Assembly: GCF_020520425.1 (NCBI RefSeq)
Contig: NC_079489.1
Coordinates: 19,306,001 to 19,370,000, forward strand
Length of the DNA: 64,000 bases
Direction of reading: 5' to 3'
From: Spinacia oleracea
Taxonomy: Eukaryota; Streptophyta; Magnoliopsida; Caryophyllales; Amaranthaceae
Below the pieces are notes generated by a model. That model worked only from the letters and a program-made list of their open reading frames with translations, was not told the origin of the DNA and did no database searches. Positions 1 to 15,412 of the stretch are shown piece by piece; positions within the stretch are counted from its first letter, which is position 1, and every line of letters begins with the position of its first letter. The position numbers were made by a program, and so were the translations under genes.

Positions 1-353
1 TATCACATTTACTGATCACAAATTTCGAACCAAGTAGAATTCCATCCACTTAGGATAGGTTCTACAAATGCTAATCCTAGATTACAACAACATATGTTCT
101 CACGGACCTCAACTGTCAGTCTGTCACATTATTTTAGTCTCTGCAACTTTTAGTTCTGATTAAAACTACACACTCATGCCTTTACTCTATACCTGTTATG
201 TTCTTGCAGCCCTGCCTACTTACAGCATTACCATGTAACGTTCTATGTTTCTTCCAAGAAGAACAAAGCTCCAACAAACGAAATGAATTACTGGACCTTA
301 TCTATCCCATGACTAGTTCCTTTTTCTATCCCGTTCCCCACTTATGAAAGCTA

Positions 354-2317
<1,964 letters not shown>

Positions 2318-2383
2318 TTATCTCCACTCTCCGACTATTTAAGAGGTGTTGCACGCACAGTGCACCAGAATAATTTTTATACA

Positions 2384-2988
2384 CTCTATCCCATAATAAT
2401 ATAGGACCGTTTGACCAAAATTACGGTTACTAAAGTAAAGGATAATATTGTTAATAAAAACAATACTCCCTCCGTATTTATTTAAGGGATACACTTGCCT
2501 TTTCCGGTCGTATTTATTTAAGAGATACACTTGCCATTTTTAGTAACTTATCAACCCCACCATCTAATTAAATAATACATCTAATTTACCCTATCACCCA
2601 CTATCCTATTAAACAAATAATTTCATAAACTCACCCCACCTCCCACCCATCAAAATGACATGGTCCCCACTTGTTTAGTTATTAAAATATCTATCCAACC
2701 CCACTTGCTTTATTATTTTATTTCATTCAATTTTTCTTCTTAATATCCGTACCCGGCCAAGTGTATCTCTTAAATAAATACGTAGGGAGTAATTATTTGT
2801 ACTTTCAAAAGAAAGTACATGTTAGTTGGTTTCAAAGTAAAAAACTCTGACTTTTTTAGGACTATTGGAATTACAATTAGTGCATGAGGGTATTATGGGT
2901 AAAAGTTAATAGTTTAAAATAGAAATATTCACATCATTTAGGGACACCATTTTAGGAAAACAGGCAATATATTATGGGACGGAGGGAG
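2384..2988. mobile_element. Stowaway-like MITE, outer element interrupted by a second Stowaway-like MITE
   Basis: The right end reads tattatgggacggagggag followed by TA. The left end reads ctctatcccataataatat, its imperfect inverted complement, and is degenerate in the terminal bases. CTCCCTCCGT-type ends and TA target sites are typical of Stowaway (Tc1/mariner-derived) elements. About half of the present length is a second element inserted at 2466-2789. It lies in the promoter-side intergenic region of reductase copy 1. Confidence 0.6.
2466..2789. mobile_element. Stowaway-like MITE (GTATTTATTTAAG family), copy 1
   Basis: Starts CTCCCTCCGTATTTATTTAA and ends with its inverted complement taaataaatacgtagggag, flanked by TA on both sides. 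Length 324 bp. Within each end the motif of about 25 bp is partly repeated (gtatttatttaaggga then gtatttatttaagaga). A second copy of the same family lies at 22162-22482. No ORF. Confidence 0.75.
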
Positions 2989-2989
2989 T

Positions 2990-3533
2990 ATATTTCAATT
3001 AACTTTTATATTGGTCCTGTTTGGTAATAGGTTGTTCGTGGTTGGTTGTTGATTGTTTCACTGGGCTGGTTTGACGGGCTGTTTAAGCTGGCTGCTTTTG
3101 TTGGCCGTTTGAGTATTGATTGTTTAAAAACATGTTTGGTAAAATCAGTTGTTGGTTGTAACTATGTAAAATAACATTTAACGACATTTTATGCTTTTAT
3201 TCATTTTTTAATAAATATGAGTCAAAGGGCCCTGCCTCCTTACAGCGTTACCATGTAAGTATGTAACATTCGAAACACAGAACTCCAACTGTCCATTCTC
3301 CCACTGAAATCATGAACACTTTACAAAATTGGAAACTCAATTTTTCGTGTCGTATACAATGATCGATTACACACTATGAGTAGATCGTCAAAACTCACTT
3401 CTGAAAATACAGTAATCTCTTAAAAGTATAATGTAAAATCTGATTGACATTATTAAAACATATATATGGTACTAACACCCATGATCAGTTCATGGTAAAC
3501 ACAGCAAATTAACACTTCTTCGATAACTAGAGT
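2990..3533. other. Intergenic stretch downstream of the intact reductase gene
   Basis: 3014-3230 begins ggtcctgtttggtaatagg, which resembles Tourist/hAT-type MITE ends, but I could not place a right end. 3229-3258 is 28/30 identical to 209-238 in intron 2 of reductase copy 1. 3259-3533 should hold the 3' UTR of the intact gene; nothing else is visible. Confidence 0.4.
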
Positions 3534-7213
<3,680 letters not shown>

Positions 7214-7223
7214 TTAGGTGGGT

Positions 7224-7230
7224 TTTTATA
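7224..7230 (-). promoter_or_regulatory. TATA box of the intact reductase gene
   Basis: TATAAAA on the minus strand, 74 nt upstream of the ATG. The surrounding leader (attaatttttgttggggttt) is conserved in copy 1 up to this point, where copy 1 diverges and has no TATA motif. Confidence 0.55.
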
Positions 7231-7554
7231 GGAGAGAGAATAAGTATGAACAAATGTCATTGTGGGTTTGAGAAATGTGTACTTTGATTTTGATGTGGTT
7301 GTGGTGTCACCACATTTTTGATTCATTGCTACGTTGATGCTTACAAAATTGGAAACTCCTTTCTCGTGTCGCATACTGTCATTGAGTACACACTGGTTTT
7401 TATTGGTGATACGTCAAAAAAGTTTAAAACTAAAAACGAAAATGACAAAGGTTTTAAGCGGTGTCACAATAATGATGTGACATGCTTATGTGTCATGATT
7501 TAAATAGAAAATTAAAATATTTAATTTATATTTTTTTCGGCAACTTTTGTGTAA

Positions 7555-7800
7555 GACCGCCTTACCGGAAAGACCACTTTTGTTGCTTAACTAATTGGTT
7601 CAATTTCTTAACTAATTGGTTACATTACTTAATTAATTGATTCAATTGCTTAACTAATTAATTCTTTTGTTTAACTAATTAATTTCTTTGCTTAACTAAT
7701 TGATTTCGGTGCTTAACTAATTAGTTCAAGTGCTTAACTAATTGGTTCCATTACTTAACTTATATGATATTAAGGTGGTCTTTTGTGAGAAACCGCCTTA
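7555..7800. repeat. Tandem repeat (21-22 bp x about 8.5) inside a short element with inverted ends
   Basis: 7575-7765 is a run of units like gcttaactaattggttcaat, degenerate in the spacer. It is bracketed by aagaccgccttaccggaaagac on the left and, inverted and imperfect, by ggtggtcttttgtgagaaac on the right, so the whole may be a small transposon with internal repeats. No target duplication was found. Confidence 0.55.
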
Positions 7801-7928
7801 TAGAAAAGTTTGTATATTTTTTTTATTATACATGTTATAAAAAGGGTAGGAAAATTTTAATATTCTAATTTTTTTCCTTTTTTATATCGGCTACCTTATT
7901 TACATATTTTCGTAGTAGAAATATTGAA

Positions 7929-8281
7929 GGAAAATTTGGTAATATTAATCCAACCTTTGACCGATTTTCTTTTATTAAGCCCACCTACGACATATTTTTT
8001 AATAATCCCACCTTTATTACCCAACAACTTTTATTGGGCCCAACAGGTCATAAAACTGTTGTAAGCGGCATTATTTCTCTACATGGCAGTACTCTCTCTC
8101 GATATATTCAGTCATCATCATCAATTCATCACCATCTCGTTGACTTTTTCACCGATTACCGGCCACTTAAGCCCAATAAAAGTCGTCGGGTAGTAAAGGT
8201 GGGATTATTAAAAAATATGTCGTAGGTGGGATTAATAAAAGAAAATCGGCCAAAGGTTGGATTAATATTACCAAATTTTCC
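7929..8281. mobile_element. Mutator-like non-autonomous element (long TIRs, 9-bp TSD)
   Basis: Begins GGAAAATTTGGTAATATTAA and ends with its inverted complement; the inverted repeats run for about 100 bp and carry aatccaacctttg and cccacctacgacatattttt. It is flanked on both sides by AATATTGAA (7920-7928 and 8282-8290), a perfect 9-bp target duplication as made by Mutator-like elements. 353 bp, no transposase. Related ends occur at 55679-56918. Confidence 0.85.
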
Positions 8282-8399
8282 AATATTGAATTAATAGTAA
8301 AAATATTATGGTGACGCGTAGCCTACGTGGCGCTTATATGTACCAATTAAACTGCGACACGTAAAATTACTGTCTTCAACTAGACATTGGTTCAAAATA

Positions 8400-8655
8400 T
8401 GGTTTATGCACCCGGATGCACAATGCTCATTGTGCATCCTGTTTTTAAATGAACATATAGTTTAAATACAAATAACATATTGTTCATATCCAAAGAACAT
8501 ATAGCCAATGAACATATAGTTCAAATCCATAGAACATATAGTTTAAATATTTCACTAGTACATGTACATTGAAATCATTCTCCACGTTCATTAGATTTTC
8601 AATGAATGTTGAACAGGGTGCACAATGAGCACTGTGCACCTGGGTGTATAATCCA
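8400..8655. mobile_element. MITE with self-complementary termini
   Basis: The left end (8401-8441) and right end (8614-8654) are imperfect 41-bp inverted repeats. Each is itself a hairpin, for example ggatgcacaatg-ctc-attgtgcatcc on the left. The middle is AT-rich and repeats gaacatatagtt five times. The target duplication is unclear, so the superfamily is not assigned. Confidence 0.6.
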
Positions 8656-9221
8656 AATTGCGATAAAGGTTATACTTTGTACTTCGTATTTGATAGAAAA
8701 AGTTTTAGTACTACGCTCGTATTTGATTTAATTTTAATTAAGTTATCGCGGGACGATTTTATAGAATTATTTTTAGTGTAATACGATCTAAATATACGCT
8801 TTATACTACTTTCGTGAATGGATCAAGAGTGTAGTCTATACTTCTGATTTTTGTTTATTTGAATTTAGTTTGAATCTTATTAATGTTAGCTAAACTTATT
8901 AAAACTCATTTTAGTTGTAAATTAAATTTGATCTTGAATAACTCTTGTTTTTTTTTTTTTAGAATTTAACCAACCTGAACTTATTTGACCTTATATACCC
9001 TGAACTTATATCATTAATTTGAAGACTTTGGTGTTTGGATATCTCATAAGCCATGTCTATACAAGTGTACGCTGTGCTTCAAACGAAAGGTATTCTGTCA
9101 ATATTGTGTGAATAAAATTGGAACGCAACCTTTTGTTAAAAAAAAAAAAAAAAAAAAATTGGAACGCAAGTGATTTAGGACCGGAAGTGCTATTCAAATT
9201 GATGACGTTTTCAAGTGCGTA

Positions 9222-9540
9222 GTGTGTGACTGTAATCATGTTGCGGCACGCATATACAAATTCGGCATAGCTAGGTGTCTCATGGAATGGCAGAACACTA
9301 CAATAATCTCTGATTGCAAAGAAGCAGTGGATAACATCAGCAGTGACCAAGCAACTGTTTCATTACTCACAAATTTGTATGGAAAATGCAGGAAGTTGCT
9401 AAAGAGCCAAGAGCACCTATGGTTGAAGTTCAGAAGAAGACAACAGCTCGTGGAGGTGGATTACATAGCAAGAAAAGTCAAGAGACAGCTGAGTCTGTTG
9501 GATCAGTGCATTAGCATTGCCCCCCTAGCATCTTTGATGA
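9222..9540 (+). pseudogene. RNase H-like (RVT_3 type) fragment
   Basis: A 130-codon open frame beginning MCDCNHVAARIYKF. The part IISDCKEAVDNI resembles the second strand and catalytic Asp block of plant RNase H-like domains (pattern ...SDCKEAVDxI), and a later FRRRQQLVEVDYIARKVKR resembles their C-terminal RxxNxxADxLA block with the Asn/Ala lost. Such domains occur alone in plants or at the 3' end of LINE-type transposons. No start context, partner domain or intron is visible, so I read it as a relic. The similarity is short and was judged by eye. Confidence 0.4.
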
Positions 9541-9651
9541 TATCTCAGAAAACAATGAAACTAATTTTTTGGAAGCATGCTTGCTTCGTAGTTTTTGGCC
9601 ATTTGTGGCTGTAGTATTTCACCCACTACGAGTGGAGAAACCAAAAAAAAA

Positions 9652-9775
9652 GATGTCTTTTTTTTGGTGTGAATGAGTAATAACGGCAATATAAATTACA
9701 AATAGGGGCGGGGATTCGAACCTGAGACATATTGTACACAGGCCCTTAGTCTTAACCACTAGGCTAAGACATTAT
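9652..9775 (-). mobile_element. tRNA-derived SINE
   Basis: On the minus strand it shows an RNA polymerase III A box, TAGCCTAGTGG (9756-9766), and a B box, GGTTCGAATCC (9712-9722), spaced as in a tRNA gene, followed by a short unrelated body and an A-rich tail (caccaaaaaaaag). It is not a tRNA gene because the 3' half does not close an acceptor stem. A clear target duplication was not found. Confidence 0.6.
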
Positions 9776-9784
9776 TGGTGTTGT

Positions 9785-10066
9785 TAAGAGGTTTTTAATT
9801 GCTAATTTTGTTGAAGGATTGTGATTTCAGTGGGTTAAAAATTGAAAAAATAACAAATAGTGGATTAATATCGAGTGTTAAAGAGGGAGATGAGGTGGAA
9901 GAGAATATTAATGTTGAATGAGGAATATAAGTGGTGTGTTAAAGCTGTAAAATAATTCGTATAACAAACCACAAAGGGAAAATTTGAAGGAAAAAAAAAC
10001 AAATTAATGGAGGAAAGATGGGATGACACATGTCATCTAATAATCTATGATATTCCTAGGTATAGA
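9785..10066 (-). mobile_element. Helitron-like relic (same family as 52640-53050)
   Basis: Minus-strand 5' end TCTATACCTAGGAATATCAT, followed by gatgacatgtgtcat and a body with tggattaatat, gatgaggtggaagag and atgttgaatgagg in the same order as the Helitron at 52640-53050. The 3' terminus is not recognisable here. Confidence 0.45.
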
Positions 10067-10458
10067 AAGATATGTGCCATAATGTTATTAGTCTATTGTT
10101 AGCAATTGAGCATAATATTCGTCATATTTTATTAAGATCGGTTATCGAATGGTTATCCGTAGTAATATTTTGTAGAGTAAAGCACAATGTTCCCGGAAAA
10201 TTCAGTTGATAACGAATATGCATGTCAAGCATTTACTGTCAGTTTAAAGAATTACATGTCAAGCACAATGTTATTTTTTGTAGAAAGAGTCACAGGGGTC
10301 AATTGATGTACACAATCTTATGTCATTGGCATCAAACTTCATAGTTTAACCAACTAGGTTAATTGAAATTCAAATTATACATGTTTGTTTGAAGATGTTT
10401 GTTTGAAATTCAAATTAGCTACCACGATATATAGCTAAATGAGCTAGATAGAAAGTAG

Positions 10459-10563
10459 TACCTTTTTTGTACTTCCAGTACTTCCAACAACATAGCAACC
10501 CATGTACTTAGGCAAATTTTCCAACATAGCAACCCATGTACTTGGCAAATTGTCCAACATAGC
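10459..10563 (-). pseudogene. Relic of reductase exon 3
   Basis: On the minus strand this reads VGQFAKYMGCYV, then the same block again, then VGSTGSTKK followed by GT. This is the end of exon 3 of the 2-alkenal reductase genes ([15 protein letters not shown] in the intact copy), with the donor site kept. A segment of about 40 bp (ttggacaatttgccaagtac...) is duplicated in tandem. No other exon of this copy was found nearby, so it is a third, decayed member of the cluster in the same orientation. Confidence 0.7.
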
Positions 10564-10578
10564 ATGTATGTACTTTGT

Positions 10579-10755
10579 TCGGGTATGGTTCATTCGGGTT
10601 TTCTATGGTCGGATTAGATAGAGTCGGGTCTGGATTAGTTTTTTGGGTCAACATCAGATCGATTCATATCGGGTGGATTCATTTCGGATCAGGTTTTCGG
10701 GTTAGATCAGAGTTTTTCGAATTAGATCATGATATATTAAGCCGAATCAGATATC
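10579..10755. repeat. Degenerate TCGGGTT/TCGGATT array (hAT-like family body)
   Basis: Short, divergent repeats of tcgggt/tcggat in one orientation, similar in wording to the array bodies of the elements at 11732-12705 and 19469-21175 (for example catatcggatcggattc-like strings). Terminal motifs are not preserved. Confidence 0.5.
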
Positions 10756-10799
10756 AATTTAACCAATGGATTTGAGGTCATGAAGTTAAGATCAAGTCG

Positions 10800-11288
10800 T
10801 CGATCCCATTTTTGAGGTCTAAATGGAAACTCCAAACTACCAATTATTGGAGTGACTATGGAGCCAAATTGAGATGTAAATGGAAACGCCAAGCAATTAT
10901 TGAAGTGACTATGTGCACATAGAGTTGGATATGGGCTAGACTAGCCTCACATGAGTTTGACCTCACCATGGAACAAACCCGTTTAATTAGCCCGTCATAA
11001 CATGAGAGTCATGCGCTCATCCCATAGAACAAACATGTTTAGCCCGATATTTATATGAGAGTCATGCGCTCATCCCATGGACCGTGCTTATACAACTTTT
11101 TGAGAAATTGACATGAGCACAATGTACTTGAAAAACGTGCACATAGTAGATACACAGTAAAATCTCAAAAAAAAAAAAAAAAAAATTGCTCCCCCATTCC
11201 TAAAAGATTGTCTTATATTTCTTTTATTTGCCCCATATCTTAAATGATAAAATTTTCATTTGTTTTCTCTCTATCTCTCTCCTCATGG
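10800..11288. other. Intergenic, small direct repeat only
   Basis: gagagtcatgcgctcatccc occurs at about 11003 and again about 56 bp later with similar flanks (tgtttagcccg). No gene seen. Confidence 0.4.
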
Positions 11289-11731
11289 GCCCACACTAGA
11301 GCTGTTAAAAACTGACCCGACTCGAGAAATCTACCTGTATTTTTAAGGACCTGGAACCGACCCGAGACCCGAAATCTTATCTTATTAAAAAGAGAATAGA
11401 AGGTTTTGAATTAAGGGGCATTGAAATAGTGCCACCTTTTTGCATAATACCATATGTGTCCTTCAACTTTTATTTTTTATTTTTCTTATTATTTTTCCTC
11501 TTATTCTTATCTCAATACACAATTTTATTTTCATAAGTGTACTTATGTTCTTGTCTTACCATCTTCCAACCCAACATCCTCTTCCATCGCCTCACCCAAC
11601 ACCAGACCAGTCCACCACCAAAATCACTGCTGCCACCAACAATCAGAACCGAAAACAAAAAATTCAATTATTTGAAATTCCGACCCGCACTTTTTGAAAC
11701 CTATAACCACCACGGCGGTGCCTATATCAAC

Positions 11732-12705
11732 TAGACCTGGCAAACGGGTCGTTTGGATCGGATTCGGGTCGGGTCTACTTGGGTCGGGTCGTTTTGGGTT
11801 ATTTTCTTTCGGGCCGATTTCGGGTATGGATCGGGTCCATTCGGGTTTCGGGTTGCTTCGATTTTTTATAATTGGTCGGGTTTGGTTCGGCTCAAAATTT
11901 TGATTCATTATCGGATCAGGTAAATATCAGATAGGTTCATATCAGATCGAGTTTTTTGGGTTATATCGAGTTTTTCGGCAAATCAAGTTTTTCGGGTTTC
12001 GAGTTTTGATTATGTTATTTCTCTTTAGATTTGATGGTCACTATCATAATATTACTAAAGAATTTTCCTATAACACATAAGAGTATAAATTAATAAAATT
12101 AAATACTCCCTTCGTCCCAGATTAGTTGTTACACTTCTAAATTAGGAGTGACCCCACAATTATTATATTGTCTCTCTCTTCCCACTAAAACTTTTTTGGT
12201 CCTCATACCCTCTCTCATTCAAGTAAAAAAATACTCCACTAACTCCTATCACATCTACTATTTCAATAAAATAACAATTGATAACCAAACAACCACTTAT
12301 CACCTAAAACTTTGTGCAAAGGTAAATGTAACAACTAATCTGAGACGGAGGGAGTACTAATAATAAATTAAATAATAATAATATGAAAAGCTAAAAAAAT
12401 GTACTTAAAACTAATGGGTAAATTCGAGTTGATCTTTGGTTCCGATCGGTTTTGAATCTTCGGTTCGGTTCGGGTTTATTTACATTTTACAATTGTTTTC
12501 GGTTCGGGTAAAATTCGGTTTTGGGTGCAAATTGGTTCGGGTATTCCGGTTCAAGTCGTTCGGGTATCGGGTCATTTCAGGTCAAATCACTTCCGGGTCG
12601 GTTCCGGCTTCCAGTCGTGTCTATTTGGTTTTCGGATCAATTTCGGGTTAAAGATCGGATCAATCGGGTCGGTTTTTCAGGTTCGGGTCAGTTTTGTCAG
12701 GTCTA
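11732..12705. mobile_element. hAT-like element with GGGTCGG array body, perfect 8-bp TSD
   Basis: Left end TAGACCTGGCAAACGGGTCG, right end TTTTGTCAGGTCTA, flanked by ATATCAAC on both sides (11724-11731, 12706-12713). The body is degenerate tcgggt/ttcggg repeats (11745-12000 and 12425-12690) around an AT-rich middle that holds a Stowaway-like MITE at 12106-12354. No ORF except those created by the array. Confidence 0.85.
12106..12354. mobile_element. Stowaway-like MITE nested in the hAT-like element
   Basis: CTCCCTTCGTCCCAGATTAG at the left and its inverted complement ctaatctgagacggagggag at the right, with TA on each side. 249 bp, no coding potential. Confidence 0.8.
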
Positions 12706-12720
12706 ATATCAACCATCAAC

Positions 12721-12858
12721 TAGGGATAACAATCTCTGACCCGACCCGATAACCCGACTTGAACCCGAACTAAAGTTATAGAGAGGAATCTGAACCCGGC
12801 CTGAATCGACCCGAAACCAAACCTGAACCTGACCAATTAATCTGAATTGCTACCCCTA
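12721..12858. mobile_element. Small hAT-like array element (138 bp)
   Basis: Ends TAGGGATAACAAT and ATTGCTACCCCTA are inverted. The body is cgacccgataacccgacttg-type repeats. Flanks CCATCAAC and CATCCAAC agree at 6 of 8 positions, a possible decayed 8-bp duplication. It starts 7 bases after the target duplication of the preceding element. Confidence 0.6.
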
Positions 12859-12869
12859 CATCCAACACA

Positions 12870-15079
12870 GTCACCTACTCACCCCTCTTGCAAAAATGAC
12901 AATATCGGAAAGAAATCAAAGTGGTGCAAAATTAATATACAAGTAATAAAAAAAATACTTCGCATTTGAAGCTTAAATAAATCAATGCATTCCCTTTACA
13001 ACATGATGATCACTTTATAGCTTCAATACCATAAAATAACATTCATTAGAGGAAACCAACGAGTTCTAATTTTTAAATTTAGGAATCAATAATGACTTGT
13101 GTATAAGAAATGGAGAATATATAAGTTTTTTCAATTCAAGATAAAATTAAAGAAAAGGCAAGGGTAAACAATTGAAAGAGGAGTTAAGCATAAAGATGGG
13201 GTCTAATCTTTTAACTTTTTCACCGTTTGGGACCTACAACTTATTTTTACACTGTTTAGGACTTACTTTTTATTTTCTTGCCAAAGTTAACCAAAGTAAA
13301 CAAAAGATCAATCGCCTTAGTTAAAAGGTTAGTCCCTTGGTTAAAATAGTTAAAAAAAAGGTCATTTTTGTTTGTAAGAGTCCTCAATCAGGCCTACGAG
13401 TAATTACGAACAACTCATTTTCTCTCTCCTCACCCAAACAACCACCGCTTCAACCACCACTACACTACCCCTCTCTCTTCTCTTGCAATCAACCACCACT
13501 ACACTACGTCAACACCCCTCTCTCTTTTCTTGCAATCAACCACCACTACACTACTACACCACGTCAACACCCCTCTCTCTTCTCTTGCAATCAACCACCC
13601 CTACACCTCTCTTCTCTTGCAATCCTATGGAGGAATTTTTGGAAAGTTTTTGATCTATTGAAGTTGGTTGAAAACAAGAATGAAAGAAATAAGAAGAGCT
13701 TTGTTTAAACATTAAGGGGGCATTTAACCCTCCTCCACGCCGCCACAATTGCCGACATCTGCTCCATGGCGTCACTTAGGCAATTTCCCCCTTTTTTTCT
13801 CCCTTGTTCTTCACATGCAAGCTCATCAATGGCAGTTAATTGATTTTTTTCCCTGGAAAAATGGAAATAATTTGGTATTTTCATTTTTAACAAGGTATGA
13901 TTTCATGTTTGGAAGAGAATCATCTCACAAAATTTGGAGCAAATCGATCTGTATATCGAAAGAACGGAAATAAAATTGTTGGTGCATCAATATGTAGTTT
14001 TGTTTTTGGGGCATGGAATTTTGTTGTTGTTAGTACTTAGTAGCCGGTATATTTAATAAAAGATTCAAATATTCAATTCTAACATTAGAATTCCATTAAT
14101 ATTGGTTAATTTGAGGTTTTGAGAAGGCGACATTGCATTGCGTTGCAATGCAAAATACACTGTTCTTCAAGAAATTGCCTAATATTGGTTAATTTTCATT
14201 TATTTAATTTTTGTTTGGAATTAATTACATTTAAATGTTTTTCTTTGTTTTTTATATTGTTTATGTGGTTAACGGTGAGTTAGCCTTGGGTTAACTTACC
14301 GAAAAGTTGGCTTGAGATCCTAAAAGGTGAAATAAAAGTGTAGGTTCTAAAGGTTAAAAACATGAAAGGCGAGTCCCCATTCTTAGCTTTACTCATTGAA
14401 AGAGAATGGCGGTGGCCATCACATTGCTTGGGTCGGTTTTGGATGGAATTTCGTGTCCGGCCAATTTGTAACGGGTATAAAAGTGGGTGGTTGTTTTGAA
14501 GCCCGTAGAATATTAAAGTTGGTTTAGAAGAGTAAACCACTAACATCAATGAAGGTGGTTTTATTTAAAAGATACGAAGTATTAGGTTAAGGGCACTTTT
14601 AAAATACAAACGAGGCCCAATATGCATAATAGAATAAGAGGGATTAAAATAAGAAAATGAGAAGAAAAAAAATATGAATTCTCTACATTGTGCCTTTGTG
14701 GCATTCTAAGTTGTAATCGTTGTTTTAACATGTACACATTTTACATTTATATCCTTCAGGTGCAATTATTTTTGTACCATAAACTCGCCGTCAACTTTAG
14801 TTAGTTACTTTTCATAATCATTTTCCGTTTATAGAGACACAACGGGAGTGGAGTGAGTGGTGGTGTATTTTCGACCCGTAATGTTGGTTCTAAGGGTTAA
14901 TTTTTATTTAGTTGTAAACTTTCATTATTATTGAATCATTAAATATAGCACTATTTGTTCAATTGATGTAATATAGGTGTACAACCTACGTCTTACTTTT
15001 AAAAACAATGTGTACAACTTATAAAACTCAATATCACAAGAGCATAATGTATCTCCTTACCTATCAAAAAAAAAACATA
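12870..15079. other. Interior of the Helitron, no recognised gene
   Basis: 13195-13270 (gacctacaacttatttttac...) resembles the inverted complement of 14290-14390, so a decayed element of about 1.2 kb with long inverted ends may lie here. 13430-13625 is a tandem repeat of about four units of tctcttctcttgcaatcaac plus accacc(a/c)ctacac. Open frames here are short and match nothing I know. Confidence 0.35.
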
Positions 15080-15412
15080 CTCCCTCCGTCCCGGAATACT
15101 TGACCTGTTTTCCTTATCGGACCGTCCCTTAATACTTGACCTGTTTCTAAAAATGGAAATATTCTAAAAATATTATATTATTTCTCACTCCACCCCTATT
15201 AACCCACCTACCCCCTACTCCATACAAAAAATAATTAAAAATTCAATCCCTACTCTCCTCCAACCCCACCCCTTTACACATTTCCCACTAACTACATTAA
15301 AATAATACCCCACTATCAACTACTACCTATTAAATTAAATTAAATAAGTCAATTCAAGTTCCTTAAACTCTGTGCCGGTCAAACCGGGTTGAGTATTCCG
15401 GGACGAAGGGAG
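15080..15412. mobile_element. Stowaway-like MITE
   Basis: CTCCCTCCGTCCCGGAATAC at the left and gtattccgggacgaagggag at the right, TA on both sides. The sub-terminal motif cttgacctg is repeated. 333 bp. Confidence 0.8.

Noticed and set aside
9700-9772. tRNA gene suggested by A and B boxes
   Set aside because: No acceptor stem closure and an A-rich tail follows; better explained as a SINE head.
11440-11908. Several overlapping open frames on both strands rich in Pro, Ser, Arg and Gly
   Set aside because: Produced by low-complexity and GGGTCGG array DNA; overlapping frames of similar length on both strands argue against coding.
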